The notes below the pieces were generated by a model. It was given only the letters and a program-made list of their open reading frames with translations, was not told the origin of the DNA and did no database searches. A stretch of 64,000 nt of DNA from Veillonella seminalis (GTDB taxonomy: Bacteria; Bacillota; Negativicutes; Veillonellales; Veillonellaceae), in the NCBI RefSeq assembly GCF_003992065.1, contig NZ_RQUZ01000001.1, positions 267,095 through 331,094 of the forward strand, in the 5' to 3' direction. The first letter of the stretch is position 1. Each line of letters begins with the position of its first letter. Of this stretch, positions 34,601 to 43,240 are shown piece by piece. The position numbers and the translations under genes were made by a program.

Positions 34601-37600
34601 GAACGAAATGAGGCCTCTTCGTATTTAGATCCGTTCTCCCTCGATACCAAACACCCTGTATCGACACCGGCTTCCTGGCAGATAACGGCGGCTAATTTAA
34701 TCAGTTCCCTTTATATGCTCCACCCGGAAACGACGGCGAAATACCTTGTCGAAACAGATCCGGCCTTTACGAATAAACGGAATTTCCTGTCTTCAGACTA
34801 TATGTATCAGCAGATGCAGTGGGATCCGGATAAAGCACCGAAACGGCTGGGGGACGGATTCTATGAACAGTATCTTATCCGCAGTCAGATCCTTGACCAG
34901 ACAGGACGCCGTTATCTTGGTGATTATACAGACGATATGACGCAGTATAAAGCACTGATGGACGCTGGCATTACCTATGCCAACGCCATGGGCCTGGTTC
35001 CCGGTGTGTCCTTATCGGCGGCTCAGGCAGCTGCGCTTACGAGCGATATGGTCTGGCTGGAATCGAAGACGGTTACCGTAGACGGCCAAAAAGAAACCGT
35101 CATTTATCCGCATGTCTATCTGCGGGCCGGAAGCAGACAACAACTTTTGGCTGACGGCAGCCTCATCAGCGCTAATACGCTGATTGTGGATACAAAGGAT
35201 GCCGTCACAAACAGTGGGCTCCTTACCGGCAATAACATCCGAATCCAAGCTGGCAATGTAGACAATGCCGGCCATGTTCAGGGACAGGATATAGCCATTG
35301 CCAGTGAAAATAATATCCATCAAACGGGCTTGATTACGGCTGCCGACCGACTCCGGATGCAGGCAAAAGGGGATATTACGCTTGAAAATACGGTCGACCA
35401 TTTGGCCAATCAGGATGTCCTTAACCGTACGGCAGGCATTGCTGTTACGGGAAGCCAGGGTGTGGCCGTCATCAGTGCCGGCCGTGATTTGAATCTGGCC
35501 GGGGCTTCCTTGCAGGCTTTAGGTGAAAAAAGGGCTGTGATCTTGCAGGCCGGGAAGGATGTCAATTTGACGTCACAGACACTGAATGCTCGTAAGGATA
35601 TGACCCTCAACAAGGATAACTATCTGCGGACACAGCGGCAGACTGAAGTCGGGACATCGATGGATGCTAAAGGCGGCGTTGCGGTCCAGGCTGGTCAGAA
35701 TATAAACGCGCGGGCAGCCTATATCAACAGCGATAACGGTACGGTTGCTATGGCAGCCGGTCGGGATATTAACTTCACGACCGGCCGTGAAACTGCCGTA
35801 GACGACTATGGCCTGAAGCATAAAGAGTCGGGGTTACTGTCGAGTTCTACGACGACCGTCCGCACCCATGACGATCATCAACGGGTCCTTGGCACGACGG
35901 TTACGGGACAGGCGGTACAGATAGGGGCTGTACAGGATGTGAATATGACAGCGGCTACTGTTGCCGGACAGGATGATGTAACCGTTGCGGTAGGACGGAA
36001 TGTGACGACGACGTCGGATATGCAGTATGACAAGGCTACGGCCTACACGAAGGTCAAATCTTCGGGCGTATTGGGGGCCGGCCTTGGAATCATGGTTGGT
36101 ACACAGAAGATGCAGGATAATTACGAAGGCGAGTCCAAGACGCAGATCGGGACGACCCTCGGCTCCTCTGAAGGTAGCGTAACGATTGCGGCCGGTGATA
36201 CGGCGCATTTGACGACCACGGATATTATTGGCAAGACCGGTGTAGATATGGCGGCGCAGGACATTATTCTCGAGGGCAAGCAGAATGAAGCCTATGAACA
36301 TCAGACCCATGAAGAATCCATGTCGGGCCTTACGATCGGACTGAGTAGTCCTGTGATTACGGCAGCGGAAGGCGTGCGCAGCACCATCCGCACGGCCCAG
36401 ACGCGGGATAATAAGACCTTGCAGGCTTTGGAAGCCTATGAAGGCGGCAAGACGCTGAACGATCAGATCCAAACCATGAAACAAGGCGGAATCGGTTCTG
36501 TCGGGATTCATGTAGGTATCGGCTCCAGCTCATTTAAGCAGGAATACCAGAAGGATACGGTCACCTATGCCGGCGGGACGCTGGCAAGTGAAGGGACGAT
36601 CACGCTGACTGCCGGCAGTGAAGATGCAGCGAAAGGAAATATTAAAGCCATTGGCGAAACCATACAGGGGCAGAATGTTACTCTGGCAGCGTCTCATGAT
36701 ATTGACTTGGGAGCCGCGACCAATACGCAGACCATAGCAGAAAATTACAATAGCAAAGGATCTTCCCTTGGGATGACGATTACCGGCGGGGCCATCAGTG
36801 GTGTCGACGCCAGCTTCTCGAAGGAAAAAGACGAAGGGACGACGGCAACGACGACCCATGCCGGGACGACGGTGACGGCATCGGATACGCTGACCATGCA
36901 GTCCGGGAACGATATGAATATTACGGGCTCCCAGGTCGGTGGGAATACGGTAAAAGCAGACATAGGTGGAAATCTGCATATCACCAGCTTGCAGGATACG
37001 GAAACGTATCGAGGAAATAGTTCTTCCCTGGGTGGCAGTATATCCAGATCGCTGTCGTCCGGCAGTAAGAAGGAATGGCTGCCAGACTCTTTACGTAAGT
37101 ATGATTCCACCCCATATGTCCCGGGAATGACAAGCAGCTCGGCTTTCTGGGGAAAAGGCCGTATGGACAGCGACTATGCCAGCGTAACGAAGCAGGCCGG
37201 TATCTATGCCGGTGAAGGTGGTTTTACAGTCCATGTTGGAGATAATACGCATCTTACGGGAGCGCTCCTGGACAGTACTGCGGCGGCAGATAAAAATAGC
37301 CTGACGACGGGGACGCTGACGATGGAAGATATCGGCAATAAGGCAGCCTATGATGTGAAGGATATCGGTGTTTCTTATCATCACTATGACTCAGAAAGTG
37401 AGCGCAACAGGCTTTTCAATCAGAGTGGCCTTACGCCGTCTATTTCGACAGGTGCTCAGGATGAATCGTCATCTGTCACTCAGTCTGCTATTGCACCTGG
37501 GACGATCATTACGACGAAAGCACAAACGGATTTGTCTCAGATTAACCGAAATACGGCGGATTCCCTTCATAAACTGGATCAGATTTTCGATAAGAAAGAT

Positions 37601-38530
37601 ATCAAGGAACGGCAGGAACTGGCGCAGCTATTCTCTAAAAATGCTAATGAACTACTCCATTACTACGACCGTGACGGTAAATTTGATAAAGTCTTAGCTC
37701 ATGGCCTCGTAGCAGAAATCTCGTCTCAGATTGCCGGAAATGGAGCAGGCAGTGGCCTTTCTGCTGGATTTGCGAATGAACTGCTCATTAATAAGATAAA
37801 AGAATGGTCCGGAGGCGATCCGGCAAAAGCACAATGGATTAGTGCAGCGCTGGGGGCTACGGTTAATGAAGTTACCGGAAAAGATACAGAAACAGGCAGT
37901 GCTACGGCACAGTATGGGACGAAATGGAATTTATTTGGTGATGGACATCCTGGACAGAAAATTACAGATGTTGCAATTGGGATTGAACATGGAATTATGG
38001 GACATACATCATTGGTTATGAAATTTGAAGATGGAACATATGAGCAAGCTAATTTTGGTAGATATGGAGGAGATGGAGAACGAATAAGTTTTGGAAGATA
38101 TCCTGCCCCTAATGGATCTGGAACATATACATTTGATTATCACTATTCTCCAGGCAAAGATGGGCAAACCTTATATTGGGTGAATTTAAATGCCAATGAT
38201 ATAGCATATTATTATAATCAAACAATCCTAAACAATGGCTACTATAGTTATAATCCGCCAAATGGAATAATTATTGGAGAAGATGTCAACGGGAATAAAA
38301 TTTATTCAGGTGATTCTTATCGAAATGGAGAAGACTCTGATTATCAGTTACTTGCGAATAATTGTACGACAACTACGATGCTAGCTCTTTATGGACCTAG
38401 TGGGAAAGATAATTGGCTATTGAATGATTTGAGTGATGAAATATCTCCTTATATAGTTAATTGGAAATTGCAGCAATGGGGGTTTGCAAGTGGTTTGGTT
38501 TCAGCAATTTACGATCCAGAGGAAAATTAA
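31673..38530 (+). CDS. Giant TpsA exoprotein (filamentous haemagglutinin / CdiA-like)
   Basis: 2285 residues, uninterrupted. A signal peptide (cleavage near FAADA, residue 34) precedes the TPS secretion domain (about 40-300) with RNLYTDFNVPEKGAVLNN and IVANPNGIAVHGGGFLN. Haemagglutinin beta-helix repeats follow, with a coiled-coil insert (about 563-640) and many AAGRDIN / ITAG-type repeats to about 1900. The boundary AQYGTKWN (about 2079-2086) separates a constant pre-toxin region from an AT-rich tip of about 200 residues. The tip has MGHTSLVM (His near 2110) and NNCTTTT (Cys near 2230), an order seen in permuted papain-like amidase folds. A CDI toxin role is inferred. A candidate immunity gene follows at once. 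Confidence 0.85.
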   Translation: MTEMKYTILTRQITAWLLMGLFITEPAAIFAADAPILPDLKAPAAHQPLVQQTSNGIPLVQITAPTASGVSRNLYTDFNVPEKGAVLNNAHKVTNTQLAGYVQANPNLGRGTAKLIVNEVTGTNKTAMKGFLEVAGDRAGVIVANPNGIAVHGGGFLNTSRAMLTTGRPRYAESGDVASLQVADGTIQIDGKGLDASETNQVDMLARAVEFNAGVWAKEAHIVTGRNEVTYGSLAATPASADEEGMRTAPKVALDVAALGGMYANRIYLVGTEKGLGVNVAGTISASQSLSLENNGDLHIAKTGTAYSDAALNMHTTGTVTNEQTLASGREAVIQSDSGIVNTGVIGAGVSRDGKVQQTGTLTVKTTTLKNDKAQVVSGGRLDVQANTISNREGELSAQGDAAIQAAQILDMEKGKISSKGDLTIHSDVLPLNGVIASGGDATITTHQSLSNDHSAENMGTVMADGNLTLHTDGTLMNSRRIESGKTLIVEVGQGIKNTATGDMNGQDVVQQTTTLDNTGLINGTHHVAVTSESIINHENGRMYGDDVVIQTNRLENYRQAELEEQLAAAMKTLAEKEKALEAAYAADVTKYTSSAQEAQYKTAIASADKDYEAQLAVVKSVRAELEAHKAGTIAARNSLTVQAKSIENRHNAMLYSGGDMQLTVSDTLTNQGASIESMGNLTIQAGQIRNENDVFSAKRVSSEWVDNPEKIRIDQAGHPEQGEAFDRSEFSNLSSGYGAYHHPKAMPTYASAYDTVEAPEPGETVDPDHPVGSLIANYEWNDPIFQTFGLVPMATSRPETAGDAQNAWDSQFQTLLNQLDEKITAYNAQAERHNAALGLTDTQKINNYTIIRSHSQTSHEEVQSTNAGVIRSGQAMKLDGAVYNTNSQITAGTTLAASGTVVNISKENQERTVTFGTPQGSYTYKRHWPHKSRRRGYNSEVFMTPQEDLSNTSSLAVGAYADHGTVPTRQDITETERNEASSYLDPFSLDTKHPVSTPASWQITAANLISSLYMLHPETTAKYLVETDPAFTNKRNFLSSDYMYQQMQWDPDKAPKRLGDGFYEQYLIRSQILDQTGRRYLGDYTDDMTQYKALMDAGITYANAMGLVPGVSLSAAQAAALTSDMVWLESKTVTVDGQKETVIYPHVYLRAGSRQQLLADGSLISANTLIVDTKDAVTNSGLLTGNNIRIQAGNVDNAGHVQGQDIAIASENNIHQTGLITAADRLRMQAKGDITLENTVDHLANQDVLNRTAGIAVTGSQGVAVISAGRDLNLAGASLQALGEKRAVILQAGKDVNLTSQTLNARKDMTLNKDNYLRTQRQTEVGTSMDAKGGVAVQAGQNINARAAYINSDNGTVAMAAGRDINFTTGRETAVDDYGLKHKESGLLSSSTTTVRTHDDHQRVLGTTVTGQAVQIGAVQDVNMTAATVAGQDDVTVAVGRNVTTTSDMQYDKATAYTKVKSSGVLGAGLGIMVGTQKMQDNYEGESKTQIGTTLGSSEGSVTIAAGDTAHLTTTDIIGKTGVDMAAQDIILEGKQNEAYEHQTHEESMSGLTIGLSSPVITAAEGVRSTIRTAQTRDNKTLQALEAYEGGKTLNDQIQTMKQGGIGSVGIHVGIGSSSFKQEYQKDTVTYAGGTLASEGTITLTAGSEDAAKGNIKAIGETIQGQNVTLAASHDIDLGAATNTQTIAENYNSKGSSLGMTITGGAISGVDASFSKEKDEGTTATTTHAGTTVTASDTLTMQSGNDMNITGSQVGGNTVKADIGGNLHITSLQDTETYRGNSSSLGGSISRSLSSGSKKEWLPDSLRKYDSTPYVPGMTSSSAFWGKGRMDSDYASVTKQAGIYAGEGGFTVHVGDNTHLTGALLDSTAAADKNSLTTGTLTMEDIGNKAAYDVKDIGVSYHHYDSESERNRLFNQSGLTPSISTGAQDESSSVTQSAIAPGTIITTKAQTDLSQINRNTADSLHKLDQIFDKKDIKERQELAQLFSKNANELLHYYDRDGKFDKVLAHGLVAEISSQIAGNGAGSGLSAGFANELLINKIKEWSGGDPAKAQWISAALGATVNEVTGKDTETGSATAQYGTKWNLFGDGHPGQKITDVAIGIEHGIMGHTSLVMKFEDGTYEQANFGRYGGDGERISFGRYPAPNGSGTYTFDYHYSPGKDGQTLYWVNLNANDIAYYYNQTILNNGYYSYNPPNGIIIGEDVNGNKIYSGDSYRNGEDSDYQLLANNCTTTTMLALYGPSGKDNWLLNDLSDEISPYIVNWKLQQWGFASGLVSAIYDPEEN

Positions 38531-38540
38531 ATTTAAAGTA

Positions 38541-39530
38541 ATGGTTTTTATCTTTATACTGGCAGGCCTTTTTACTGGGGGGCTTTTATTCAGCCGTGGC
38601 AAGGAAGGAGTAGAGTGGGGACCGCTTACTGTTCTTGAGATTAATTCAGGTGATTCTTGTACTTTTGTTTATCCTCAGGAAAGGTATTATCATGTCACGT
38701 TGGATAGAAACAAGCTTGTATTTCCGGAAATAATCAATCATCAGGCTTGTGATTGTAAAATTGATGATGATAAAATTCTTGTTGCTTATATCAATACGAA
38801 ATCTCCCAGTGAATTAATTTTTAAAGTGATTACCGAAGGTAATAGCCAGCGGCGGATTATATTGGAAACATTAAGCAATCAACGAATAGAAGAAGGTGCT
38901 TATCCTAAAATTTATATTACTGAGAAATCCTATTATGTTTTGTCTGGGCGTTTTCTGTATAAACTAAGTAAAGCGAATTTGAAAATAGAAAAAATACAAT
39001 TGGAAAGTTATGAAACTCCATTGATTACGAGGGATGGGAGGTTATTTTTTAGACAGGGTGATTTCCTTGTTTTGGATGACGATTATGGTGATAAAAAGAT
39101 GTTACCGTTATCCTCTAAGGAAAGAGTTCGTGGATGGGGAATTGAAGGAGAATCGGTTATTATCGAGAGGAAAGATATGGCGAAAATGGTATCGTTAAAA
39201 GATGAAACGCAAACCAAACTTAGAACTCCTAGCTATGGGAGATTGAACGTTGTTGGAAATATGGGCCATATTGCTATTATTCTATTTTCTCACACAAGTG
39301 GTGAAGTTCCCCTATTCGATCCGGCGTTGGCAGCTTATTCGATAATTGACCATGTCGACTATTGGTATTATTCTCCGTATTTATATGATGCTGTGCAACA
39401 TAAATTTTATGATATACCTGACGAAGTCAAACAATTATTTCCTAGCCATGATGCCTCACTAACGGGGTATTGCGCTCCTCTGAATCTAAAGTTAATTGAA
39501 GCAGAATTTCATCAATACATGGATAATTGA
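38541..39530 (+). CDS. Candidate immunity protein for the TpsA tip
   Basis: 329 residues from ATG 38541. The frame is open further upstream, overlapping tpsA by 47 bases, but the ATG gives a typical N-terminal membrane or signal segment (VFIFILAGLFTGGLLF). The rest is a soluble, beta-rich domain with repeated strand-turn patterns (KIYITEKSYYVLSGRFLYKL, GDFLVLDDDYGDK) that could be a propeller. It has the same AT-rich composition as the toxin tip, suggesting the two were acquired together. Its position directly after the tip is that of CdiI. An extracytoplasmic location would fit protection against a cell-wall or periplasmic toxin. No family recognised. Confidence 0.5.
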   Translation: MVFIFILAGLFTGGLLFSRGKEGVEWGPLTVLEINSGDSCTFVYPQERYYHVTLDRNKLVFPEIINHQACDCKIDDDKILVAYINTKSPSELIFKVITEGNSQRRIILETLSNQRIEEGAYPKIYITEKSYYVLSGRFLYKLSKANLKIEKIQLESYETPLITRDGRLFFRQGDFLVLDDDYGDKKMLPLSSKERVRGWGIEGESVIIERKDMAKMVSLKDETQTKLRTPSYGRLNVVGNMGHIAIILFSHTSGEVPLFDPALAAYSIIDHVDYWYYSPYLYDAVQHKFYDIPDEVKQLFPSHDASLTGYCAPLNLKLIEAEFHQYMDN

Positions 39531-39585
39531 GGGAACAATAGGGTATATACCGTACATACCGTAAGATGGTATCTGTTCTGGATAA

Positions 39586-40497
39586 GGAATCTGCGATGAA
39601 GAAAAAGAAATTAGGCAGATTTTAACGCAAGACTCTTATTTCTCAAAAAATGATTTTAAGTTTAGCGTACGCGTTCTTGTTTCCTCAGATGGAACCTATC
39701 AACAGACGAATACATTTGAAGCAGGAGGAGACATTTATACTATTGCCGGTATCGATCAATATAATCGGATTTATGGTGTTGATGCAAACGGAAATACGGC
39801 GTATTTAGACAAACAATATAATATAGGAGGCAATCGAACCGCTACTTCTGCCGGAAAGCGTGATGAATTTGGACACCTTATTGGTATTGCCAATGATACG
39901 GGAGAAACGGTTAAACTAAATGATTGGGTATTGCCGGGTGGTATCCATGCATGGTATGACAGAACTAATCGGAAAACGGGAGAAGTTATTGTCACAGACG
40001 GTATTGGTGAATACACGACGGCGCAAATAAAAAATCCGGGTATTTCTTCTGGAGTGACAGAAGGAGCGATGATGCCGCCGAACAATACGCCCGACCCGTC
40101 CGACTTGGCCGATTTACTGTTACAGAGCCAGCAGCACAATAATAATAAGCCTGATTATTCGAATGATACGTCGTTTCTATATGCAAAGAATGTAAGCAAA
40201 GCCCTGTTAGAACAGGCATTGAATCGTATAGGCGGAAAATATGGTGCATCTCATTTAGGGACGGCAGCCATTACTGGCAGTGGTGTTGTGACTGATTATA
40301 TGCAAGGTAAAAGTGCTGAAGAGATTGTTTTGAACTCAATATTCTCTGCGGGTGTAGGGAAATTTGGTCAATATAATAGTGAACGAACCAAGACCAATCC
40401 TGATATTATGTCCGCTTTATTTGCAGCAGGGGCTGATACCATGATAGACAAAAATGATGCAGAAGAAGAGAAAAAGCGAGTAGACTTTAATAAGTGA
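39586..40497 (+). pseudogene. Orphan TpsA/CdiA C-terminal module without a start
   Basis: The frame is open for 303 codons from 39586 (after a TAA at 39583) but has no credible start or ribosome binding site. The protein-like sequence begins at once (EIRQILTQDSYFSKNDFKF) and continues through GIDQYNRIYGVDANGNTAYL, VLPGGIHAWYDRTN and GRIGGKYGASHLGTAAITG-like residues. A neighbouring frame (MVSVLDKESAMKK at about 39574) suggests a frameshift at the join. This is the pattern of a displaced toxin tip that can recombine into the main tpsA. The toxin class is unknown. The frame ends just before a small membrane-protein gene that would be its immunity partner. Confidence 0.6.
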
Positions 40498-40505
40498 GGT
40501 AATAT

Positions 40506-40897
40506 ATGATTTCTATTCATAATGTTAAAGAAATACTTATAATCAGCGGGCTTTCAGCTTTCTTTTTATATGCTTTAAAAACAGAGTTGCAGAAAAACTT
40601 TGATAAAAAATGTTGCGTGTTTATCAATATAGTATTCTCTTTTTTTTAGGAATATTTATAACTTTGATTTCATGGTTCGGATGTGTGTATTCATTTTACT
40701 ATGCCGCAAAATATGCCCCCTGGTTGTTGATATCAACTTGCATGGGATATTCGCTTGTGATTTATAGTGATGGTATTTTGGCAAAATACCAAAATGATGA
40801 AAGAAAATATAAAAAGATAATGAATATGACAAAGAATTCGGCAAAATATCTAATCATTGCTTTATTTGCCCTTATTTTGAAGGAGTGGTTTATTTAG
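40506..40897 (+). pseudogene. Small multi-helix membrane protein, frameshifted (candidate orphan immunity gene)
   Basis: Starts at ATG 40506 with GTGAGG before it, 6 bases after the orphan module. The frame ends after 47 codons at a run of eight T (40640-40647). One extra T would join it to the frame that continues to 40897 (LGIFITLISWFGCVYSFYYA...). The joined product would have about 131 residues and four membrane helices. A second frame with an internal ATG at 40610 would give a 95-residue protein lacking the first helix. It may be a phase-variable tract, a true mutation or a sequencing error. The immunity role is inferred from position. Confidence 0.6.
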
Positions 40898-41044
40898 AAA
40901 ATGTTTCTCTTCTGTTTTACGATAGTAGGTAGTTTTCTAATTCAGTAATGGTAGTGAGGTTGTACAATGCAAAAGCATATTATTATAGCAGATGCTGTAA
41001 GATATGCTTTTGCTGGTACGGTTTTGTAAAAGGAGAGTTTTTTT

Positions 41045-42370
41045 ATGAGACGAAGGCTTTTTATTCTATGGGGACTCTTGGTTTTTATGATGATGCAGTG
41101 CTTTTGGGTCATGGGGTACTCTACACGAGATAATCCGCCAGTATTTGGTATAGTACATCAGAATGATTCGAGCATTGTGTTTGCCAGGGAACATTTAGAT
41201 TATAACGAGTATTATTTTGTAGAATTACAGAAGGTTCAAAAGAACGGAAATACGCAGACGCTGCTCCGTATTTGGGGTCCTTCTGACTATGATAAGGTGG
41301 AAATCCGCTCTCCAAAAGGAAAATCTGTTTTTCTGATTGAGGATACGAGCATTCCTATTCCTACACCCCAAATCGGTGAAGATCGGTGGTATACGGTCGA
41401 TTTAAATGAGTGGATACAGTTACCCAATCCAGATTCCTGCCAGATTCGGCTGCATCGTCCGAACGGGAAATATTATACAGTAACCGCCAAGCGTCTGTTG
41501 GCATGTGCCCGACAACTGACAGGAAACATGCTGCCGCAAGATAAAGTAAAAGAGCCAAAGCCATATGGGCCATTTTACAGTATATTTTATCCTAATGTTT
41601 CGTTAGAACAAGTACGTAATACATTTGCTTATTATTTGAACGGGCCCTCTAAAATAGGGAATAGTAAAATATATCGCAAAGGAAATTGCCATTATCTAAT
41701 GAGCACGAAACTGCCGCTGATTGCTTTTTTGCTGGAAGGCCAAAGCGGTCATGGGCTGGCAACTTTTAAAGAGGTAGCTGGCGGAGTCTGGATGGATATG
41801 GATTTTTGGAGCATAGGTTATACCCAGTATGGCTATTACTGTTCAACTCTGGTAGATGACGAAGTAAAAAATATTGGCATGGAGGCCGTTGCAATGACGT
41901 ATAGGCACTTAGTGCCATTTGCGGATTATGGAATCGCATTAAACGGAGGATATAACAAAAGTAATCCGACGATTGACACAGTGAATTTAACTAAGCATCC
42001 AGAGTTAGCAGCAGTACAACATGGTGATAAAGTCTTATCAATTAATGGTATAGATCTAAAGGCAAGCAAAAACTATTCTGTGGAATACATGCTGACGTAT
42101 GGAAATGCTCCCTTGTCTATTACATTACAGCGCAAAGATAATCCGCCTTATACTGTGGAAGTTATACCTCAAATGAATGTCCCTATGCATGCAGATGTTG
42201 ATGTTACCGCAGAAGTAATGAAAGAAGAAAGGCAACATATAAAAGAAGAAAAATTATGGCAATTTTGGCCGCAAATGCCTCTTCCGGAAGTATTTGATCC
42301 TATGCAGTCCCCAGACACTCATATGGATTCGCCGCTTACGACACCATTGTTGAAAGGTGCTAGAACATAA
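41045..42370 (+). CDS. Secreted PDZ-domain protein, function unknown
   Basis: 441 residues, AAAGGAGAG before the ATG. An N-terminal signal or anchor (ILWGLLVFMMMQCFWVMGYS) has a cysteine at residue 19 but no clear lipobox. The middle is an unrecognised domain with several Tyr/Trp residues. A PDZ-like segment is visible at about residues 318-375 (LAAVQHGDKVLSINGIDL, then SITLQRKDNPPYTVEVIP). The C-terminus is Pro-rich. No protease catalytic motif is visible. It lies after the toxin/immunity cluster as the last gene of the element, so it may be another immunity or accessory protein. Confidence 0.55.
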   Translation: MRRRLFILWGLLVFMMMQCFWVMGYSTRDNPPVFGIVHQNDSSIVFAREHLDYNEYYFVELQKVQKNGNTQTLLRIWGPSDYDKVEIRSPKGKSVFLIEDTSIPIPTPQIGEDRWYTVDLNEWIQLPNPDSCQIRLHRPNGKYYTVTAKRLLACARQLTGNMLPQDKVKEPKPYGPFYSIFYPNVSLEQVRNTFAYYLNGPSKIGNSKIYRKGNCHYLMSTKLPLIAFLLEGQSGHGLATFKEVAGGVWMDMDFWSIGYTQYGYYCSTLVDDEVKNIGMEAVAMTYRHLVPFADYGIALNGGYNKSNPTIDTVNLTKHPELAAVQHGDKVLSINGIDLKASKNYSVEYMLTYGNAPLSITLQRKDNPPYTVEVIPQMNVPMHADVDVTAEVMKEERQHIKEEKLWQFWPQMPLPEVFDPMQSPDTHMDSPLTTPLLKGART

Positions 42371-42707
42371 GCGGAAACTGAACCCGTTGGGGGATCTTTA
42401 ACCCGAAAGATTTGGAAGGACGGTAAAAATCTACTAGCGACATTTTTGAAAAAACTTAAAGTGGTGGGTCATCTGCAAATTTGTATTTGGCTATTGAGGT
42501 TGAAAAATCGAGAAAAGCTTTATCAGAAAAATGCCGTTGATTGAAGGGCAAAAAACATGCTGACGGATCGTAAAGAATACCGGAGCGTGATACTCAAATG
42601 ATACTATTTTTTTAAAAACTGCTCAAATGAGGATGATTTTGAAAAACTGATGCCATAAAAATGGCTTAGTGAAGCCATTCTCATTTTTACGAAATGCCGA
42701 TGGAGTA
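42371..42707 (+). other. Right end of the element: arm sites and hairpin, no gene
   Basis: TGATACT at 42588 and 42599 mirrors the left pair with the same 11-base spacing. A hairpin, ATGGCTT/AAGCCAT, with a T-run (42661-42690) could terminate transcription out of the element. The first 200 bases contain short open stretches that may be gene remnants, none recognisable. Confidence 0.6.
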
Positions 42708-42722
42708 GAACTTAAATAATTT
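42708..42722 (+). other. attR core
   Basis: GAACTTAAATAATTT, identical to the left copy at the end of rplL. Confidence 0.85.
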
Positions 42723-42750
42723 AAGTTTAGCATCATAGTTTAACAAATCA

Positions 42751-42787
42751 AACACCCTGTAGCTTAGGCCATAGGGTGTTTTTTTGT
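42751..42787 (+). terminator. Native terminator of the rplJL operon, displaced by the element
   Basis: AACACCCT and AGGGTGTT followed by T7. It lies 28 bases after attR, so in an empty site it would be the first terminator after rplL. The gap 42788-43240 also holds a second hairpin at 42933, a CsoR-like site at 43087 and no gene. Confidence 0.8.
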
Positions 42788-42932
42788 GGAGTGAAAATGA
42801 ATTTAACGAAGTGCATCATACAGCCTTCTGGAATAAAATTAACAGTGAATATCAGGAAAAATAGTGTGTAGCTTGGTAAGTATTTTGAAATACTTAGATT
42901 AAAAACACTTCAATATTTAAATTATAAATTGA

Positions 42933-42976
42933 CCTTTTAACGTTAGACGTAAACACTAATGTTAGAAGGCCTTTTT
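42933..42976 (+). terminator. Second terminator-like hairpin
   Basis: CCTTTTAACGTTAG pairs imperfectly with CTAATGTTAGAAGG, then CCTTTTTATT. No gene lies directly before it. Confidence 0.55.
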
Positions 42977-43086
42977 ATTATGGAAATTTTTAAGAGTCTT
43001 ATCATAAAAGACGTATGTTCATTATAATACCCCCTTGTTGAATATTTCCTACAATCATGGTATGATTATATGGTGAAATAAGTCGA

Positions 43087-43104
43087 TATACCGGTAGGGG
43101 TACA
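43087..43104. promoter_or_regulatory. Possible copper-repressor (CsoR-type) operator
   Basis: TATACCGGTAGGGGTACA has the TACC...GGGGTA half-sites and G-rich centre of CsoR sites, and lies upstream of a copper oxidase. Inference from pattern and neighbour. Confidence 0.4.
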
Positions 43105-43240
43105 CGCTATGCCTGCGTAATTATGAAAAAATGCAGGTGCCGGCTGTATTATATTGGTATAAGAACACGTATACCCTGTATTTTCAGGTAAAATATTTAA
43201 GATGTGTTGTAGTAAAAATGTAAGTATTGGAGACGGTGAA

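Larger units (their letters stand above)
24275..42722. mobile_element. 18.4-kb integrative mobilizable element in the 3' end of rplL
   Basis: Bounded by GAACTTAAATAATTT at 24275 and 42708. Inside each end, about 80-110 bases from the core, are two TGATACT repeats spaced 11 bases (24370/24381 and 42588/42599), as expected of integrase arm sites. Contents in order: integrase (minus), unknown membrane protein, relaxase, mobC, oriT-like hairpin, replication-type gene with candidate antisense RNA, excisionase-like pseudogene, XRE regulator, then the TPS/CDI-like cargo. There is no type IV secretion set, so it is mobilizable rather than self-transmissible. Several mobility genes are broken. The 3' end of rplL is also the target of a known family of streptococcal ICEs, as far as I recall. 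Confidence 0.85.

Noticed and set aside
40948..41133. 61-codon frame before the PDZ-protein gene
   Set aside because: It runs through the ribosome binding site and start of that gene in another frame and has no site of its own.
42371..42587. Possible transposase remnant at the right end of the element
   Set aside because: Short open stretches are present but no transposase motif or terminal inverted repeat could be identified.
24275..42722. Interpretation of the element as a prophage
   Set aside because: No capsid, terminase, tail or lysis genes are present; relaxase, mobC and an oriT-like site indicate a mobilizable element.
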